DNA of 64,000 nt, taken from Protonemura montana (lineage: Eukaryota > Arthropoda > Insecta > Plecoptera > Nemouridae). The position numbers were made by a program, and so were the translations under genes. Of the stretch, positions 25,121 through 38,312 are shown piece by piece. Below the pieces are notes generated by a model. It saw only the letters and a list, made by a program, of their open reading frames with translations. It searched no databases and was not told the origin of the DNA. The DNA is taken from contig OX387603.1 in NCBI GenBank assembly GCA_947568835.1, positions 23,708,651 through 23,772,650 of the forward strand, in the 5' to 3' direction. Each line of letters starts with the position of its first letter. Position 1 is the first letter of the stretch.

Positions 25121-27240
25121 CTTCGATCCAGTCAGCTTAAGTCCTATGCACATTCTACAGGAAACTCACTTTTTTCCTATGTTGCAGCTACCACCCTCTT
25201 CTGTTACATTTCTCACTTCCAAATAAGACTTTCTTATTTTTTTAAGTGACTAGGTTTTTGAGGAATTATCAGCTATAATTTTGAGGCCAAAAGCCAGTCG
25301 GTCAATGGTTGTGTATTGTGTATGTAGAAACTGCAAAAAGCACTGGAAAGATAAATCGTGCAGAATTTGGCTATCATGCCCAATGCTGGCGTTCTAGATT
25401 GAACCGTATAATATTTTATGGACCCATCATCAAGCCATGTCTCGCAATAAAGGCAAGTAAATATGAGTTGCCCGTTTCGCCATGAAAATCCGGCGCTTTA
25501 TTGCTAGTCTGTTATTAAAAGCAATTTTTGTAGTGAGTTTTTTTTTCTGCATTTCAGTGATTAAAGCTTATTAAAGCGTGATTGAATGACAGGAATAAAT
25601 TAAAACTGGCATGATTACATAGCTGCCTAGCGTGGGGAATTGTGGAAGATCTCGAAAAAGTGGAAACGCAAGCTAACGAAGATGCCAGCTTGCCCAAATT
25701 GAAAGCCCCGACTCTCCAACAATGCAATCGCAGAACCTGATTGTGAGACATTGTTTGGAAGCCAAGAAAAACAAAACGTCTAAATGCGACAAAATGAACG
25801 CCACCCAAGCCAAAGCATTGTCGATAACGCATCTAAATTAACAATCTAAACCCTGATACCAAAGCTTGGTCAATAAAAATCAAATACGTTTATCATAAAA
25901 ACGTCTGAAGCCCCATCTAGTTAGTATTTCCTCGCATCTCGCCACCCGGTCCTGTCCAACGATAATGATCTGTGCTGTCTGTCCAACGTTGAGTCGGCCG
26001 TGGCGATCGCGCGCTAGCAACGAGCATGGACCCAGCTGATTGATCCCGCGGCTTCGATGGTGGTGGTCCATCGCGCATGATTGCAGGTTCGCAGGGACCC
26101 GGGGTGCAGAGCGCGGGGTGCTCGCGGACGGGATAATTACATAGACGCTCTGCTCGGGGGAAGGACCAGTCGGTACGTGCACTCGTTGTTTGCTTAGGCT
26201 ACTCACTTGCCTCCCCGTGCGCGGCTCAGGATTAACATGTGGAATAGAAAGAAATCTCATTCGGAACATTGCTAATGCGTCGATGCGCTTTACTTACCAG
26301 CGCGGTTTTCTGTACGATGTAAAAGAAAATCTGATATCATGTCGGGGTAATTAAACTAATTAGTTATACATTGTTAACTTATCTTGGATCCACGTGGTGG
26401 ACTATGCCGTGTCTGGGTGGTAATGAGGGGAAGACGATGCGAATGAGTTACGATTTTTTGTGAGAATCATAGAGTTAATTAGGCGGGCAAGATTTTGGTC
26501 AGGCGATGATCTGTTCTGTGTAATTGGTATTTAGCTGGTAATTGTGCACGAGATGGCGATGCTGTGCTAGAAGTTGGCCTCATACGGAATTGCTAATTGT
26601 CGCACGCAGCGGGCGAAATTGTCAACGGTCAAGGCACTAGCATCTCAATGGGCTTAAGTTGATTGAGTCATAAATCATATCTCATTTAGCCAAATAGTCT
26701 CAAAGAGCCTGAATCGCTTTTATTGAAGAGTTTTTTAATTATTATATGAATAAGATGATGATATAATTATTTTTTAATTGTTGGAGAACGTTTGGAAAAA
26801 TGTTGATCAACGAAAATAATTAGTTTGTAAACTGGTAAAAAAAAAGTTAATTACTTGTTTCAGAAGAGAAAAAATGGGCTGAACCGCTGTGAAGTTAGAC
26901 ACAAGTTGTCTGGATACTAAACCTATACGGCGAGTATTTTTTCCCTTGCATTGTGAAGTCGAGCTACTATTACCAAACCAAACGCTTGTTAAATACGTCG
27001 TTCGAAATTTAAATTGCATTTTAACTAGTTTTGTGTTAAGAAAATGATCGCTAATATGAAGAGGAAATTATGAACTTGAGTGACAATAAATTAAGCTTTA
27101 GACCCAAACGACGAGAGATCCATATTTTAACTTCCATATCTTCATCTCGCTTTACCACAAGATATTGAAAAACCTTTTAATTAACTCTGCAGAAAGAAAT
27201 CCTCATGCTGTGGTATAGCATGGTATGCGTCACTAGAATC
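25121..27240. other. non-coding stretch with a CpG-rich patch
   Basis: The stretch is AT-rich except for a CpG-rich patch at about 25920-26250. There a 129-codon minus-strand frame (25880-26269) is open but resembles nothing I know. Nothing else is seen. Confidence 0.4.
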
Positions 27241-27245
27241 AGAGT

Positions 27246-27265
27246 GACTGTGAGTACTCACAGTC
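27246..27265. repeat. 20-bp perfect palindrome
   Basis: GACTGTGAGTACTCACAGTC is an exact palindrome with no spacer. It lies about 40 bp upstream of the tRNA-type fold-back element. It could be a dimeric binding site or the scar of another small fold-back element. Confidence 0.75.
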
Positions 27266-27306
27266 TCATGGTTCCACTCCTTGGAGATCCGTCATTCTCA
27301 TCAAAT

Positions 27307-27445
27307 ACACTAAAATAGTCTCAAAAAGCATGTTTCCAAGTAGCTTAATGGGTTAAAGCAACACCCGTGATAGGCGGACATCGGGGTTCGAGTCCCCGTT
27401 TGGACATCAATTTTTGAGACGGTCATACTGTTCAAAATAATAATG
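27307..27445 (+). mobile_element. tRNA-derived SINE / fold-back element, copy 1
   Basis: The core has a pol III promoter. The A box is TAGCTTAATGG at 27341-27351, and the B box GGTTCGAGTCC at 27385-27395 is flanked by CGGGG/CCCCG as in a T arm. The mature-like part ends in TTTGGACATC, followed by the tail CAATTTTTGAGACGGT and an AATAATAATGG run. A left arm at 27307-27332 (ACACTAAAATAGTCTCAAAA onward) is an inverted, slightly diverged copy of the tail at 27405-27433. The acceptor and anticodon stems are poorly paired, so this is not a functional tRNA. The tail matches the copies at 39.3 kb and 61.1 kb. No clear target duplication was found. Confidence 0.65.
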
Positions 27446-27681
27446 GATCCCATCTCGTTTCAAAACCCATCAATCCAGTTACAAACATCTTCCAAACAGT
27501 CCAACATCAAACGGAATCTATTGTCTGCATCTCACGAGACACATTCACATCAGACCCGGCGTCATGTTGTAATAATTGTTCTGCTATTACCGTGTAGAGC
27601 CACTCCCAATCAATCGGTCTATACCATCTCTGATGAGGCTACTTCAATGCTCACTGGTTAGCCACCAAACACAACTCACAA

Positions 27682-27702
27682 TGCCTCATGCTGCATGAGG
27701 CA
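27682..27702. repeat. 9-bp perfect hairpin
   Basis: TGCCTCATG and CATGAGGCA are exact reverse complements around a 3-base loop CTG. This is a short hairpin of unknown role. Confidence 0.65.
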
Positions 27703-29376
27703 CAATCAGCCACGCAGGGAGAGTGCCAGCCGCGCAAACGCTTATGGTCCCGACCCTGGCAAAGGTATCTCATAAATTTATATCAAAGTCTGAAGTAGAT
27801 GCAAGTATGGATTACTTGCTATTTAGATTTACCCCGCGAGTTCTCACTAAGTATTTATGAGTATAATTTGTACTGACAAAATAAAGCATGTAGAAACGTT
27901 GAAAAAAAACAGATGTAAAGAATTTTCGTTTCTGTTTCAAGATCAATGACTTGAATCGCAAAAGTAGGAGTGTACACGTTTTGAAATTCAAGTCAAATGT
28001 CAGTTTACATACAGGTACTAAACACAGCGGTCAGAATTGGCGTAATCACTGACGCCCCCCATCCAAAGTTTGTTTAGTTAAAAGGCGTAATGGTTTGATT
28101 AAAAACGTAGTTAATTGATAGCTACTGTCTACGACGGGCTAACTGTTGCTTTTAACAGAGATGCATTAATGTAGAGACCTCTTGGCGGTTGGTCACTTAG
28201 CAACTTCCGACTGTTGTTTTGATCTCTTATTAACTCCAGGCTCGCCTGCGGCTACCACCACTAGCTCAAATATGCACCAACGTAATCCAAGCTTAGCTTC
28301 GGACTACAATTTCAGATGCTTAACATTTAATTGCTCGCTTCATGAGTCTGTTGAAAAAAACACATCCTTATATTTGACGAGGATAAAAAAAAACTGAGAA
28401 GATTGTTAAGTTATTTTCCCATCAAAGAGTCAGCAGTCAGATAGCATTTTGTCGAATCAACATAGTGTAAAATTGTGCGCCTTATCTATGCATGGAAATC
28501 AATATTGGCATCAATCAAATGAGTTTCATGTTCATCATGAATATCTCAACCCTTTGCAGCTTCAAGAAACCTTCCCTAAAGGTTCTTCCACATACCTACT
28601 ATGTTTTAATTAAATCTGATATTTTAAATTGCGTATCACAAGGAAGCCAGTCTGGTGGTTCTGCCTACAGCCGAACGTGGCTTATTAAATAATATGACAT
28701 GACGTGGAGTGTAGCAATATTAAATAAATATAGCATTCCAATCGGCTTCAGATTGAATTTTATTGATTTCAAATACTACCAACCAGCACGACCGGCAGAA
28801 ATTTCTGCACAGAATTGTTTTGACCAATGAGTACAATTGATGTAATTGTTAGTAGGTACTACAATTTTCATTAAACCGTGACATAGGTAGTATAAGTACA
28901 ATAGGTACCATAATTTACAGAGAGGAGATTCAGTTGTAAAATTTAAGCTTCCAAAAACTACAATATGAACTTCTTGAATCTTCCTTTCAACAACTTCCTG
29001 TGTTCTCTCCGTCTCTTTAGCTCTTCCTCACCCCTTCCGCCATATCTAGTATTTTTGTAAATTCTTACCATATTTTGCCTATCCTCGTTCCTCAAATTCT
29101 ATTTTCTTCCAAACAATTTTATCTTCCACTTCCAAATTAATTGCAAATTGTTTCCTAAAAAAATATTGCCCCCCTGCATGCAAAGCGTTAAACGAATCGC
29201 TTAACTGGGCGACATTAGGCTGAAAAAATATTCAATCTGCCAAGATATGTAGAACCAAACAGGCATAAAGCCCTATCATCTGAGTTCGGCCTCATTTCAA
29301 TCTTTAATGGTCACCATAAGTCTCTGATAGTCGCCCGATCTGCATTTGACTCCAGCCCTTGGGCCTGTCGTCGCCA

Positions 29377-29409
29377 GGGGTGCAGTGGTAGGGGGGCAGG
29401 GGCAGGGGG
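29377..29409 (+). other. G-quadruplex-forming motif
   Basis: The plus strand has four G runs (GGGG, GGGGGG, GGGG, GGGGG) separated by a 10-base loop and two CA loops. It satisfies a G4 pattern with one long loop and lies in a local GC-rich patch (29340-29465). Confidence 0.65.
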
Positions 29410-32400
29410 CTGACACGCAAAGAGGCCCACGGGACCACGGACGGTCTGTCGTCGGCCATGTTTGCTAATAAGACGATAGAAATTCAAGACAAGTCAATCA
29501 TAATGTGGGATCTCAGTCACGGTGCCAGAGGCTTCGTGAGCGCCATCCGAGCCATGCCATGCACGTAAATGTTTGTTTTTACCTTGTTGCCTTGTTTTTC
29601 TTTGTTTTTTGTTTTCTTTATTTATGGTTTTTATTATTTTAGTCAAATACTAAATAGGAATGTTTTTTCGGTGGTTATTTATTTTTATTTTTCATGTTTT
29701 TTTGTTCCATGTTGAAATGCACGTTGAATCAAGTCAAAGTGAAACCAATCAAGTGTCTTGTTTTTATTTCTTGAAGGTATAATTAGAGGTTACTAAGAGT
29801 TAAAACTCTTTTCATCAGACAAGGCGAATGAACGAGGAACCACCTTTCTTTGGTCTTCGCTGCTTGAATAAAGATATTACAAAACAATTTCCTACCAAAT
29901 TGAACTTGAGCGAACTCTCCAAGTATTCGAGTAGGTGTCAAACAACAGAAACTGAGTGGTATGTTATTATTTAATTAGAATCTATTTTCTGTTTGATCAT
30001 ATAATAAACTGCACCAGAGCACGTATTTCCAACGAATATGTTCTATTGTCTGAAATAAAATGTCCGTTCCACGCACAGGAAATAAATGGCGGTGAAGAAT
30101 TATACGGCAGGTAAGACCAAACGGGCATCGGTATAATATTAAATTTATCTGGCAACATTAACCGTTTAACATTGTCGTAAAAGTGGCGTGTGATCGGAAT
30201 GAAACATCATCGCGATCGTTTCATCCGTCCGATATTTGCAGCTCGACCTAACAATGTCTTGATTTATTATGATCCGTTTTAAAGACTTTTAACTAGTCGA
30301 TATGCTTCAATATCGCGTACCTAATGGCCTATCAAAAGAGCCCTTAACTACCTCTTATGGAGATAGAACGTCTTGCCTACCACCGTTTTATTATACGGCC
30401 ACATAGACGCAGTAAATTTTCGATAGCTTTACATATTATTATTCTAAAACCAGACATTATATTGCTCTGATGCTAGCCCATGCCATGGGGTACTAATGTA
30501 ATATATGAGTACCCGTTTATAGCACCGCGGAATTTTGGCAACCGCTTTATGAGTCTGAGTATAGGTACACTGAATTTGTTTGTGTACCTTGTTTTTTTTT
30601 CAAGTATTACCAACTTTATTGTATGTGCTGGCGATAGATCCCGAGTAAAACTCACAGAACGTGATCGACTTGATCCTAGTAGTGACCCGATTTTATGGCG
30701 ACAGCGTCCAACCTCTCTATAAAGTCGCATGTCCATCTCAAGAATTGGAATATTCGATCTCATAAAACAGCAAACCTACCAACCCTCATTTAAATATTTT
30801 ATTTCTCCAGCGCTACACTTTTATGTCCAGCATTTAAGAAGTTATCGTTTTCCCCTTATAATTTAATATCGAAATACGTGTATCGATTCGGCAATGGCCA
30901 AGGCCTCTGGTTTATTTTTACTCTCATAGATACGCCGTATGCCATGAGCCGATGTGGAAATTATAGTCATCTGGCGTGCCTATGGTCAATATCTAATGAA
31001 GCTATTTGATTATTCACGGTCTCGCTGCGAATGTTGTTTGAATACAGTTCGTTGTGTTCGTCCACCCACTAGATGTTAGCGCGTTTTCTAGCCGAGACCC
31101 GAGTTATGGTAGAGGCCCTCAGGGACGGCGTACTGCATATTAATGCGCCTGTCGCGTCTTCTTTTCCGTGCAACTTGAAATCTTATTCTCTGCTCTGGCC
31201 GCGGTCCATTATAGCCACAGCATTGCGAGATTGTTGGATGGCTGGATGATACGAGTGGCAGCAGGCAGGACCATTCTGCATTTCGTTAGCAAGTGGCCTC
31301 GCCCGACCGAAGGCAAATCATATTCATGCGGCTCGGTATTTTGTTTCGTGTACAGACGAAACCAATTTAAAGACAGAGAAATAATGACTTTTTGATGATT
31401 TGCTGGATTGGTATATCAAAAAGAAAAAAATCTTTGCCGAAATAATTCACTTTAACATAACAAAGCCACAATTAGACTGACTGATTTAAGAAAGCCATTT
31501 CTCTTGTCTCGCGTAGGTGGACAGTTTCTAAGGGTCCTAACGTTCAAAATAATGAGCATTAACATAAAATAATTTATTTATACATCTTCGTGCACAGAGC
31601 GAGTAATCACTTTGTTTGTCATCTCGTTAAATGAGAGACCTCGAGCAGCATTCACGATACATTTCTGCGTGAAATAATAATCAATCATCGCACAGAAAGT
31701 GTGAATTTCGCAGTGTTAATAAGACAATGAGTAGTGTATGTACACCTCGGAGGCCCCCCCACCGGCAGAGCGGTTCATTGGACAAGAAATTATGCCCTAC
31801 ACACATTGTAAGGGGAGACTGGTTGTAATTCATCTCGAAAATTGCATCTTTACTTTTCGAGACGCGTGAAACTGCGACCGTGAAATTGTTTTTACAATTA
31901 TTCATCTTTGGTAACAATACAGACGTAATGCTATCATCACATTTAATTTCTGAAAATTACTGTGTGAAATTTCGTTTATTTGCATCCACAGTTTCTGCAC
32001 TAAAATCTTGTATCTATCCACTCAATCCATCATTTAATTTCCCATGCAATTTTCTTCAAATTGTGCTTGTTTGTGCAATATTTCCTCGATCTCCTTGCTC
32101 TTGAAACCTTTCTTTGATAGGATGCTTGCTCGTCTTCTGCTCGTCCCACTCCCTTTCAATAACGGGCAATCTTAATTGAATTTCTCACATGTCTGCTTCA
32201 TCAAGCGTGTAAAGGAAAGCGTAAGAACGCGGCTAGACAAAATTTTCATGCTTTAACATGACATGAAATATGCTTTGTAACTAGTGTGCACTCCTACGAA
32301 ATCAATCTAATTTGCGCTGGTCGATTCGGAAATTTCACTAATTAATCAAAATTTGGCGGCGAAAAAATGGTTGTTTATATATGCGAAGCTAATCACGACT

Positions 32401-34634
32401 GAATCGTTATTACATCAGCACTTCAAACATGAGCCAGATTTGCTCTCACCAAAGCCAAAGTTTGAACGATCACTTGTTCAACATAGTTTGGCAATATGGC
32501 CATAGAGGTAACCAATATGCCCAGGTTGCAGCTACTGGCACAGGGCGTCGCGGCGGGCGTCGCTTGTCGGTGTCCAACCCCCTTGGACGTCGATCCAACC
32601 TCATCCAACCTCCCTGGTAGCACCGCTCATTGTATCATTCACCGTGGACTGCTCGGTTCGAGTCAGCCCATTGACGTGGGTTGGTCACATTCTTTGCAAT
32701 TGAAGACCAAAATGAGAAATTAAATTATTGTATAACTTTGGAATTCTTCTTTCTAAAGAGCTCAAAACTCAGAAGCAAGCTCCCACGACTTTTTTTTTTA
32801 ATATCCTTGTTTAACTTTCCTTCCAGTTCTTCAACGAAAGAAAAACTTAAAAGTGTATTTAAAATGAAACAGAAGTTAACTGTCAAACAGCTAATGGAAG
32901 CAAATTGGCCAGCACAAAACAAATGGTCAGCATTTAGTGTTATTGACTCGCTGATAATGCTGATTTGTTGACTGCATTCATGTTTGGTCATTCTTTCTCA
33001 TGTGGCAATTGATCTGACAAGGCAATTGTCAAAAGCATGCAACAGGTTTTCAATGAAGAGGACTTCAACAAAGGATCTCATAACAGAATGAAGCTATCAC
33101 TGGCGGCGCCCACTTTCCGATCATCACACTTCGATTACCTTGCGCCGAGCTACTTTAATTGAACTTCAGAGATCAATTGACTTTCGCTAAAGCATAAGCG
33201 AATTCAATTTGAATTGAGAGGAGCACGTCCATGCCCGTAGCTAACTGCTAGGGTGTTACAACACAGAGCGAACGATAAACGCCATGCATATATTTATAAG
33301 CTTATAATTGAAGTTCTCTTTTCACGCTTCTCTCCAAAAAAGAGCAATTTAAACTCGATTAATCAGCTCTAAATGTTTTTCTAAGTTGAGCGAATGTTTT
33401 AAATTGTCCCTGACTGACAGAGTTTTTTTTTAGCTGGAATAGTGGAATCTTTTTTAAGTTTCGTATACCAAAGGGTACATGGAAGTGAGTCTATAGGGAC
33501 CCGTGGTAGATAAACCACGCGAAGACTGAAGGTAAATCGAGCGGGCAGCAAAGGAAAAGTGATTCTTTAAAGCACGATTATTGTCATAAATATGTATACA
33601 CTGCCGAAAATAGCCGCTTTGGCGCTGAGGTCCACCAGCACATGGTCTGCAGACTGCAGTGACATGTGGAGGTGGCGCATCGACTCGGCCGACTCGACAT
33701 TTATTTTTAGCGTCGCCTTTGAACACTTTGATCTGCCAGCGAACGAGTTGCAGCCATACACTTTCTTTGATTAGACCGCGTTAAAGTGATTCATTAATAT
33801 ATTAGCTTAGCAATAAATATGCTCATTTAAATAGAAAACATTGGACTGGATTCGCAATGCTAACTTGTGTTGACTTTCAAAGGAATCTATGCTAGCACGG
33901 TTCACATCAAACGATGTGGTGTAATGGTCAATTTCAATTTGGATTCAATGGATATTTTCAGATATTTATATGAATGGTTCTTTGATGAGATTGATTCAAT
34001 TAATGAATCTCGCTTTTAGTTCCAGGAAAGTGGAAAATTAATCTAAATAAAGCTAAAGATATGAAACTGATAAATTAGTGAAGATTGTACCAAGAAATTG
34101 ACCATCTGTGACATTATTATGACCTCATAACAAACAATAGTCTGAGTCTTTTTCATTGACATAATTCTAACTAACGCTAATTTGCTTCTCTTAAAATTAT
34201 TTCTTATAGGGACAATAAGGAAACTCGTAGAAATATCTTGTACCTCGACGTCGGGGGCCGTACATCCGATGACTTCACGCGCAAGTACAGCGCACACGTG
34301 GACGGACTGACTTTGTCCTCTGCAGAAAGTGCGTCTGCATCCTTGGTCTGTACGTTCACTTCTGCAAGATCAATGCAAGCATCTGTAGCCAGCGCGGGTG
34401 TTCCAATTACGTCTTTCAACCAGCACCAACAGCTAATGGATTGGCAAAGTTTTTGCAATTTTTAACTTATTGCCAGATGCGAGCAACAGATTTTTCAAGA
34501 GCACATTTTGTCTGAGTGTTTTCCTCCATACGGTAGATATCGCAACATTGCTCGCACCCTTAAAGCGCGAATAGACCGGCATTAATTCGCTTAATATAAC
34601 CGCAGTACCATAACGCTAATGTTAAACTGTATTC

Positions 34635-34980
34635 GCGAAAAATTGCCGCCAAATGACTACTTTATCGACAAAAATTCAGGGTGCTTCTAGTTGGAGTCAC
34701 CGTCGTTTCGAGCGTTAAGAAATTTCTCGCAGATTCTTGCAGATAACTCGTATTTGAGACAGGTTTTTCGATCGATTAATCCTTATTGATGATAAACTTA
34801 ACGATTGATATACATGTAACGTACATCGATAAATTGAGTAGTCATTATTTCTTTGCATAGGTTTTTTTCAAAAAGACGGTCGCAAGCGCCATCGGGAATC
34901 ATCCTCCGTTACCACGTGTTGCAGACATTTTAACATTAACGCTGGCCCTCTGACTATTCCTATACACTCAACGGTTTAAC
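34635..34980 (+). repeat. dispersed repeat, copy A
   Basis: This segment aligns in the same order with the segment at 61041-61450. It begins GCGAAAAATTGCCGCCAAAT and passes through CTTCTAGTTGGAGTCACCGT and TTTCTCGCAGAT. It continues through CGCAAGCGCCATCGGGAATC to ACGCTGGCCCTCTGACTATT. The two copies are clearly diverged, and this one has an extra AT-rich segment of roughly 100 bp in the middle. No terminal inverted repeat or coding sequence was seen, so the class is unknown. Confidence 0.65.
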
Positions 34981-37841
34981 ATTTGACCTTTGGGCTAACA
35001 ATAATTTTGAAATTGAGTGACGCCAGAGTCAACGTCCATTGCGATGAGAAACGCCAATAATCAGCGAGCAAAAGCTAATTACGAGATGCGAACCAAAGAC
35101 TTGGGTCTCGCCGCTGTGGTCAAGAGATAAGTAACATTGGCGGACGCTATGTATTCACCGAAACTCCAGCCCATGCTGTATGGCCGTAGACTGATCAGAC
35201 TGGAAACCATACAAATACCATAATATCCTCACAGACCTGACTTCAAATTCTACACCATTCAGTCTCAAAACTTTGCACGGAAATCTGAACAATTACAATT
35301 TGCAATATTAATATACTAAACTTTGTTGCGAAACATTCTCCCGTTTAATAATTTTGATCTTCATAGCTGCAAAGACAATAATGTTATTAATCCAATGTGT
35401 GAACTGGGATGAGTACAAATGTGCATGGTTCCAACTTTGAACCAGTATTGTTTGATTCTAGAAATTTTCCTTCTTAGTCAAGAAATTGCACTTTCAAAAA
35501 TAGCATGAAAATTCATTGAAAGCCATTTTACAAGTAGAAAGTGTCCCTAGATGTAACGTCTTACAAGAAGCAGATTCAATCGTCGAGTTTGCTGTCACAA
35601 GTGAAGACGACAGCCATGTCTAGCAACTATTTGACCTCACTAAGTAAATGAATTGCAAGTGAAGGCTATTCACAAGCGCCAAGTCAATCTCCAGTTGGAT
35701 TCCATAGTGGTCACTGTCAAATAGCTTGCATTGTGATAAAAATGGATTCAATGTTTTAATAGCATGATCCATAAAATTTAAAAACAAAAAAACACACTTT
35801 TATATGCATCGCATTACCCTGAAGAACCAAGCGTCATTCTCAAGTATATCAAGTACTCATTTCCTAGTTAAATCCAGCGAATGAATCATGAGTTGGTAAC
35901 GCGTGCTACAAGATTGCGTTCGTGTAGAAAGCAATTCCTGTCAGTTATCACTCAGTTTATCAACTGGAAAAACTCTGCGGCATCTCGCCGGCATCGCACG
36001 CCAAGTGCATTCTGCATTTTCCGGAGAGTCGACTGGTTTGCATGTCGACCCGTAACAAGTGAATGCCTTCCTGGAGGTACCCCTGTAGACACACAGGACT
36101 ATCGTGGCATATGCCACATTCTAGACCCGCTAACTGCCAAAGAATATAAATTACACACTAAATCAAAACGCACGTTACGTTATAAAATATGCCTTTATTA
36201 ATATGCAAAAGCTCTATGTTGTTTGTCAAAGTTAATTCCTATATGGCAAAAGCTGGCCAATAAATAATGATTTGTTCGACGATTATTCTTTCGTTTGCAT
36301 TTTGAAGATTTGTTGAGAGGTGGTAAAAAATTAAATCCTTCACGCATATCGGTATACGTATACACAGCAAATGTACCTCTAATTGAAAATGTTTTTTACT
36401 GTCTTTTGTATAATCCTTCTGCCTACACATTAAAAAACAGTTCTTGTGGGCTGTGACGACTGACCGGCCACCCCTTAGCCCGGGGAGTCAATCTCATCGA
36501 TAACTTGACGTATCCCTAAATCATGATCGAGGCCGGCAAATGCTCGCGTACTCTGGTAAATACTCCCATTGGTGCGCGCACCACCCTGATTAGAGTTCTC
36601 CTCTGTGTAATTACACGATGCCTGCTATGTCCATACCGAGCTCTCTATCATGTAGCCATCAGGATCGGTGGTCAACCCGACGAGCCCACCCACGGATTAT
36701 CATTTCATGCTAAGCCAAGAAACACACACACACACACAAACACGATACACTATAAAATAATAAGCTTCATCTGAGAAATTTAATCGATTTCGATTCTCTT
36801 ATACAAGTATTCATGCACGGTGGCAATCATTTTGATCATTGATCGCGAGAAGAGTTAACAAAAAGCTGTCACTGTCAGTTTCGCGCTGTGTTTTCATGTT
36901 GGAATTATTGTGCACTGCATAAGTTGACAGAACCTGCAATGAATAATACAAAGTGCACGTACAGATCTAAATCACGCCAGGGGCATAGCTAAAAAACGTT
37001 GAGCTCTGACTTTTCTAATGCAAGCGTCGTCTGTGTTTTCCGATATATATACAAATGCCATAAAAATGCCAACCGTAGCACAAAGATTTTCTTGTTACAA
37101 ATTTGACCGCGTGTTTGATCATCGTTCCGAAGGCGAAATGATCTTAACATATGATCTGGCCGATTTGTGAGCGAACTGAAATTTCTCCTACGATGGTAGC
37201 GGTTCACAAATGATCCCTGTGGGTCTTCTCTCGATGGTCGATGGGCGTAACTGGAGCTTGGTTTTCTACAAACAAGACCGGACCGACGTCAACCCATGCA
37301 ATGGCGTCACCTACCCTTGGGCTGTGAATAGCTCACAAAACCTGCACAGCTATCAGTCATCACTCAATGAAAAGCACAGCTTCTTCGTGGACCGGTCGCA
37401 TCATTTGATTAATGAGAGAAAAACGAACTAATGTTTTGTGGATTTAGCTATGGCCAGACCCGAAGGCTTGTGCAAGGTTTAGTTGCAGTCGTTGAAGTCA
37501 TTGTAGTTAGTGGAGTTTAGTACCTTGTAACGTACGTATTGTCTAGTTGATACCGTTTCGGTGCCTGCACTGCAAGTGCAAGGCATGTCGAGTACCTGTC
37601 CCCAGTCGAACGGGCTTGAAAAACTCCCTTTGTAAAAGAAATTACCATAATTATAGTTACTTAGCAGTACTCCCGCTGATCCTGCACCATTTGAGGAGTG
37701 CTCCAATTATTATTTGACTGTTTGTTCTCAACCTATGAGTGCAATTCTTAATTGGAACTTGTAAATATCGTTCATTGGGCTGTCCCCACATCATCAATCA
37801 TCAGAGTAGACCAAAAGTGATAAAATCAGCATAAATAGAGG
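34981..37841. other. AT-rich non-coding stretch
   Basis: No gene is recognised. There is a short AC microsatellite at about 36722-36738. A locally GC-rich segment at 36460-36700 carries only short open frames. Confidence 0.4.
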
Positions 37842-37843
37842 TA

Positions 37844-37868
37844 CACTCTAAATAAACATGAGTGAAAT
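37844..37868 (+). repeat. left terminal inverted repeat of the TIR transposon
   Basis: A 25-bp terminal repeat beginning CACTCTAAAT and ending GAGTGAAAT. It differs from the right repeat at four positions. It is flanked outside by TA. Confidence 0.7.
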
Positions 37869-38312
37869 GTTCACTCTTTGAAAGAGTCACGTCTTTTTTG
37901 ACTCATTCATGAGTGAATTTCAGTTTTATTGACTCTTTGGAGAGTTGTTATTCCACTCATTTAGAAAGAGTGAGCAGATTTAGCTCTTTATATGAGTGGC
38001 AGAGATCGTTGAATCATTAACAAGGGCGATAATAACTCACAAAAAAGTGAATTAGCGGACAAATGCAGATAGATTATTTCTTGCTTATGCGACCAAATTC
38101 GTTGACAAAGATAATATCTGTACTAAAACACATGGGAAATACAGGCGTCAGCAACCTCGCTCTGGACGACTCTCTCACTTTCTGTGTTTTGGGTTAGCGC
38201 GTTCGAGTATTCATGAATCACAACGCGCGACAGTGTCTTCCAGTGAACGTATTTGTCCGTTACGCGGTGCGGTATGTGAGTCCACCCACTATCGGTGTTC
38301 CTCTGCGAAGTC

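Larger units (their letters stand above)
27446..34634. other. AT-rich non-coding stretch
   Basis: No gene is recognised. A perfect short inverted repeat lies at 27682-27702 and a G-quadruplex motif at 29377-29409. A GC-rich patch at about 32500-32660 is open on both strands. The minus-strand frame at 34204-34458 is open over a GC-rich patch, but without a convincing acceptor. Confidence 0.4.

Noticed and set aside
27331-27404. Functional tRNA gene at the 27.3-kb element
   Set aside because: A and B boxes are present, but the acceptor and anticodon stems are poorly paired and the unit carries the SINE tail.
34204-34458. Minus-strand 84-codon frame as an exon
   Set aside because: A donor-like GAG|GTACAA exists, but no acceptor or partner exon was found and the plus strand is equally open.
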